A DNA stretch of 6,328 bases from DATESZ01 sp035283845 (GTDB lineage: Bacteria; Desulfobacterota; Syntrophia; Syntrophales; JACQWR01). The notes under the pieces are model-generated. The model was not told the DNA's origin. It saw only the letters and a list, made by a program, of their open reading frames with translations, and did not search any database. The stretch lies in NCBI GenBank assembly GCA_035283845.1, contig DATESZ010000196.1:1-6328 (forward strand), written 5' to 3'. Both the position numbers and the translations under genes were made by a program. Below are positions 4,839-6,328 of the stretch, piece by piece. How positions within the stretch are numbered: the first letter of the stretch is position 1; every line of letters starts with the position of its first letter.

Positions 4839-5687
4839 TTACCGGGGCATCATGGCCCTTAAACGGGCGACCCTTTCCTCAACGGGAGGGTGGGTGCTGA
4901 AAAGATTCATCAGGGACCTGCCCGTAAGGGGGTTTACGATAAACATGTGGGCCGTAGAAGGATTGGCTTTCATAGGAGCGGCCTGAGATGCCCGCGACAA
5001 TTTCTCCAGGGCGCCGGCTAAGTCATACGGTCTGCCCGATATGCGCGCGCCCCCGGCGTCTGCCAGGTATTCCCGGGAACGGGAAATTGCCATCTGAATA
5101 ATAGAGGCTGCGATGGGCGCCAGAATTGCCATAAAGATAAGGCCTGCTATGCCGCCGCCTTCATCGTCTCTGTCGCGGCTTCCCCCTCCGAAGATAGCCG
5201 CCCACTGCGCCATGTGCGCCAGCATGACAATGGCCCCCGCAAGGGTTGCGGCAATGGAGCCTATGAGCATGTCCCTGTTCTTTATGTGGGTAAGCTCATG
5301 GGAAATGACCCCTTCCAGCTCCTCGCGACTCAGAATCCTTAATATGCCTTCCGTTACGGCTACCACGGCGTGGTTTTCGTCACGTCCCGTGGCAAAGGCA
5401 TTGGGGACGCCTTCCGGAATAATATAAACCTTCGGCATGGGAAGAGAGGCTTTTAAGGCTAAATTTCTAACTAAGGTAAAAAGCTCCGGCGCCTGAGTTT
5501 CGGAAACTTCCTTAGCATGGTACATCCTCAGGATGATCCTGTCGGAAAACCAGTAGCTGCCAAAGTTCATCACCAGGGCAAAAATAAAGGCGATAACCAT
5601 GCCCTGCTGACCTCCGAAATAGCCGCCGATCAGCAGTAAAAGCCCCGTCAAGCCTCCCAGTAATAATGCTGTTTTAATTGTGTTCAT
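4839..5687 (-). CDS. htpX: Zinc metalloprotease HtpX homologue
   Basis: M48B membrane protease that degrades misfolded inner-membrane proteins, with its active site facing the cytoplasm. The 282 residues match the family. Two N-terminal membrane segments lie at about 5-24 and 30-50. The zinc site is HELTH (130-134) with catalytic E131, and the third ligand is E206 in SREYLADAGGARI. Two further hydrophobic stretches are at 142-167 and 180-200, separated by a short charged and Gly-rich loop (168-179). The C-terminal FSTHPPVEERVARL (263-276) is the family signature. The ATG at 5687 lies inside the clpB 3' end with AGGAGG 5 nt upstream, so translation is likely coupled to clpB. Pairing with clpB suggests co-expression in protein damage, but no heat-shock promoter is within the window. 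Confidence 0.97.
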   Translation of the reverse strand: MNTIKTALLLGGLTGLLLLIGGYFGGQQGMVIAFIFALVMNFGSYWFSDRIILRMYHAKEVSETQAPELFTLVRNLALKASLPMPKVYIIPEGVPNAFATGRDENHAVVAVTEGILRILSREELEGVISHELTHIKNRDMLIGSIAATLAGAIVMLAHMAQWAAIFGGGSRDRDDEGGGIAGLIFMAILAPIAASIIQMAISRSREYLADAGGARISGRPYDLAGALEKLSRASQAAPMKANPSTAHMFIVNPLTGRSLMNLFSTHPPVEERVARLRAMMPR

Positions 5688-6328
5688 TGCGCCCTCCTAT
5701 ATTATCATTATTATTATTTATCACAATGCCGTCGTCCTGCATATCTACGGCGATGTTGTCCCCCTCTGCGAAGGCCCCCTCTAATATCTTCAAGGCAAGG
5801 TTGTCGAGGATAAGTTTCTGTAGCGCCCTTTTTAGCGGCCTTGCTCCGTAGATGGGGCTGAATCCGTTGTCGGCTATATAATTTTTAGCCTTTTCTGTCA
5901 ATCCGATGGTCAACTTCCGTTCCGCAAGTCTTTTTTGTATCAGCCCCATCTGAATGTCAATGATCCGGTAAATGTCTTCCCTGGTCAGGGAGCGGAACAT
6001 AATCATATCGTCTATCCTGTTCAGGAATTCCGGTTTGAACGTGACCCGCATGATTTCCATGGTGCGACTTCGCTTTTCCTCGTCATCTAACGCCGGGTCC
6101 TGGAGCCACTGCCCCCCGATGTTGGAGGTCATGATTACTATAGTATTCTTAAAATTCACCGTTCGGCCGTGACCGTCCGTCAACCTTCCGTCATCAAGAA
6201 TCTGCAAGAGTATGTTGAAGACGTCCGCATGGGCCTTTTCTATTTCATCAAAGAGGAGAACTGCATAGGGTCTTCTCCTTACCGCCTCGGTGAGATAACC
6301 TCCCTCATCGTAGCCCACATAGCCGGGA
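5674..6328 (-). CDS. clpB: ATP-dependent disaggregase ClpB, C-terminal 217 residues (5' end outside window)
   Basis: Hsp104-class AAA+ disaggregase that threads aggregated proteins through a hexameric pore with DnaK/DnaJ. Only part of the second ATPase domain and the C-terminus are here; full proteins have about 860 residues. Visible in order are pore loop PGYVG with its tyrosine, Walker B VLLFDEIEKAH, sensor 1 IVIMTSNIGG, the FKPEFLNRIDDMI segment with the expected arginine finger, and sensor 2 GARPLKRALQ. The ClpC-type VGF/IGF loop that docks ClpP is absent, which favours ClpB over ClpC/ClpA. A GTG at 6318 is internal, since the frame continues to the edge with family sequence. The end is unusual: an INNNNDN tail encoded by repeated AAT, then a tail reading through the htpX ribosome site and stopping inside htpX (14-nt overlap). 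Confidence 0.96.
   Translation of the reverse strand, partial: PGYVGYDEGGYLTEAVRRRPYAVLLFDEIEKAHADVFNILLQILDDGRLTDGHGRTVNFKNTIVIMTSNIGGQWLQDPALDDEEKRSRTMEIMRVTFKPEFLNRIDDMIMFRSLTREDIYRIIDIQMGLIQKRLAERKLTIGLTEKAKNYIADNGFSPIYGARPLKRALQKLILDNLALKILEGAFAEGDNIAVDMQDDGIVINNNNDNIGGRNEHN
5693..5698 (-). promoter_or_regulatory. Shine-Dalgarno site of htpX within clpB
   Basis: AGGAGG sits 5 nt before the htpX ATG (5687) and inside the last codons of clpB, which encode the tail IGGRNEHN. It fixes the htpX start and indicates coupled translation. Confidence 0.85.

Noticed and set aside
6316..6318. GTG at 6318 as the start of a short ATPase gene
   Set aside because: The frame stays open to the window edge and the preceding residues PGY complete the conserved ClpB pore loop, so the gene begins outside the window.

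Overview
The window is a compact bacterial gene block with every gene on the minus strand. It reads in transcription order from the right edge: clpB (C-terminal part), htpX, a DUF1844 gene, ispE, tRNA-Gln(UUG), prs, rplY, pth, and the start of a membrane pyrophosphatase gene (hppA) that runs off the left edge. The order ispE / tRNA-Gln / prs / rplY (TL5/CTC type) / pth matches, from memory, Desulfobacterota (former Deltaproteobacteria) such as Geobacter or Syntrophus relatives. The DUF1844 gene and a pyrophosphatase of the 'GDNAGDSVGPTA' type fit the same group. The lineage call is an inference and no species can be named.

Layout. At 5674-6328 lies the last 217 codons of clpB, whose end overlaps htpX (4839-5687) by 14 nt, which makes a protein-quality-control pair. 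A 164-nt gap follows. DUF1844 (4264-4674) and ispE (3410-4264) share one base in a TGATG junction. tRNA-Gln (3319-3390) starts 19 nt after ispE. A 145-nt gap follows, then prs (2226-3173), rplY (1587-2216, its Shine-Dalgarno overlapping the prs stop) and pth (970-1551). After a 135-nt gap hppA begins at 834. No gene-free stretch exceeds 164 nt.

How the genes fit together. prs makes PRPP for nucleotides. ispE serves the MEP isoprenoid pathway. rplY and pth act in translation, and tRNA-Gln lies in the same transcript direction. ClpB and HtpX handle damaged cytosolic and membrane proteins. The pyrophosphatase couples PPi, a by-product of biosynthesis, to ion pumping. These are core functions, and I see no defence, phage or secondary-metabolite system.

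The one unexplained structure is a dispersed repeat of 97-100 bp present three times (872-970 in plus orientation; 3192-3288 and 4691-4790 in minus orientation). Each copy holds a long imperfect hairpin of exactly 68 nt, bounded by ATGAAAAT / ATTTTCAT-like ends, plus a small side hairpin. The hairpin arms are G/C-tract sequences that form quadruplex-type motifs on both DNA strands. All three intergenic gaps longer than 100 nt contain exactly one copy. This is the best candidate for something undescribed in the window.
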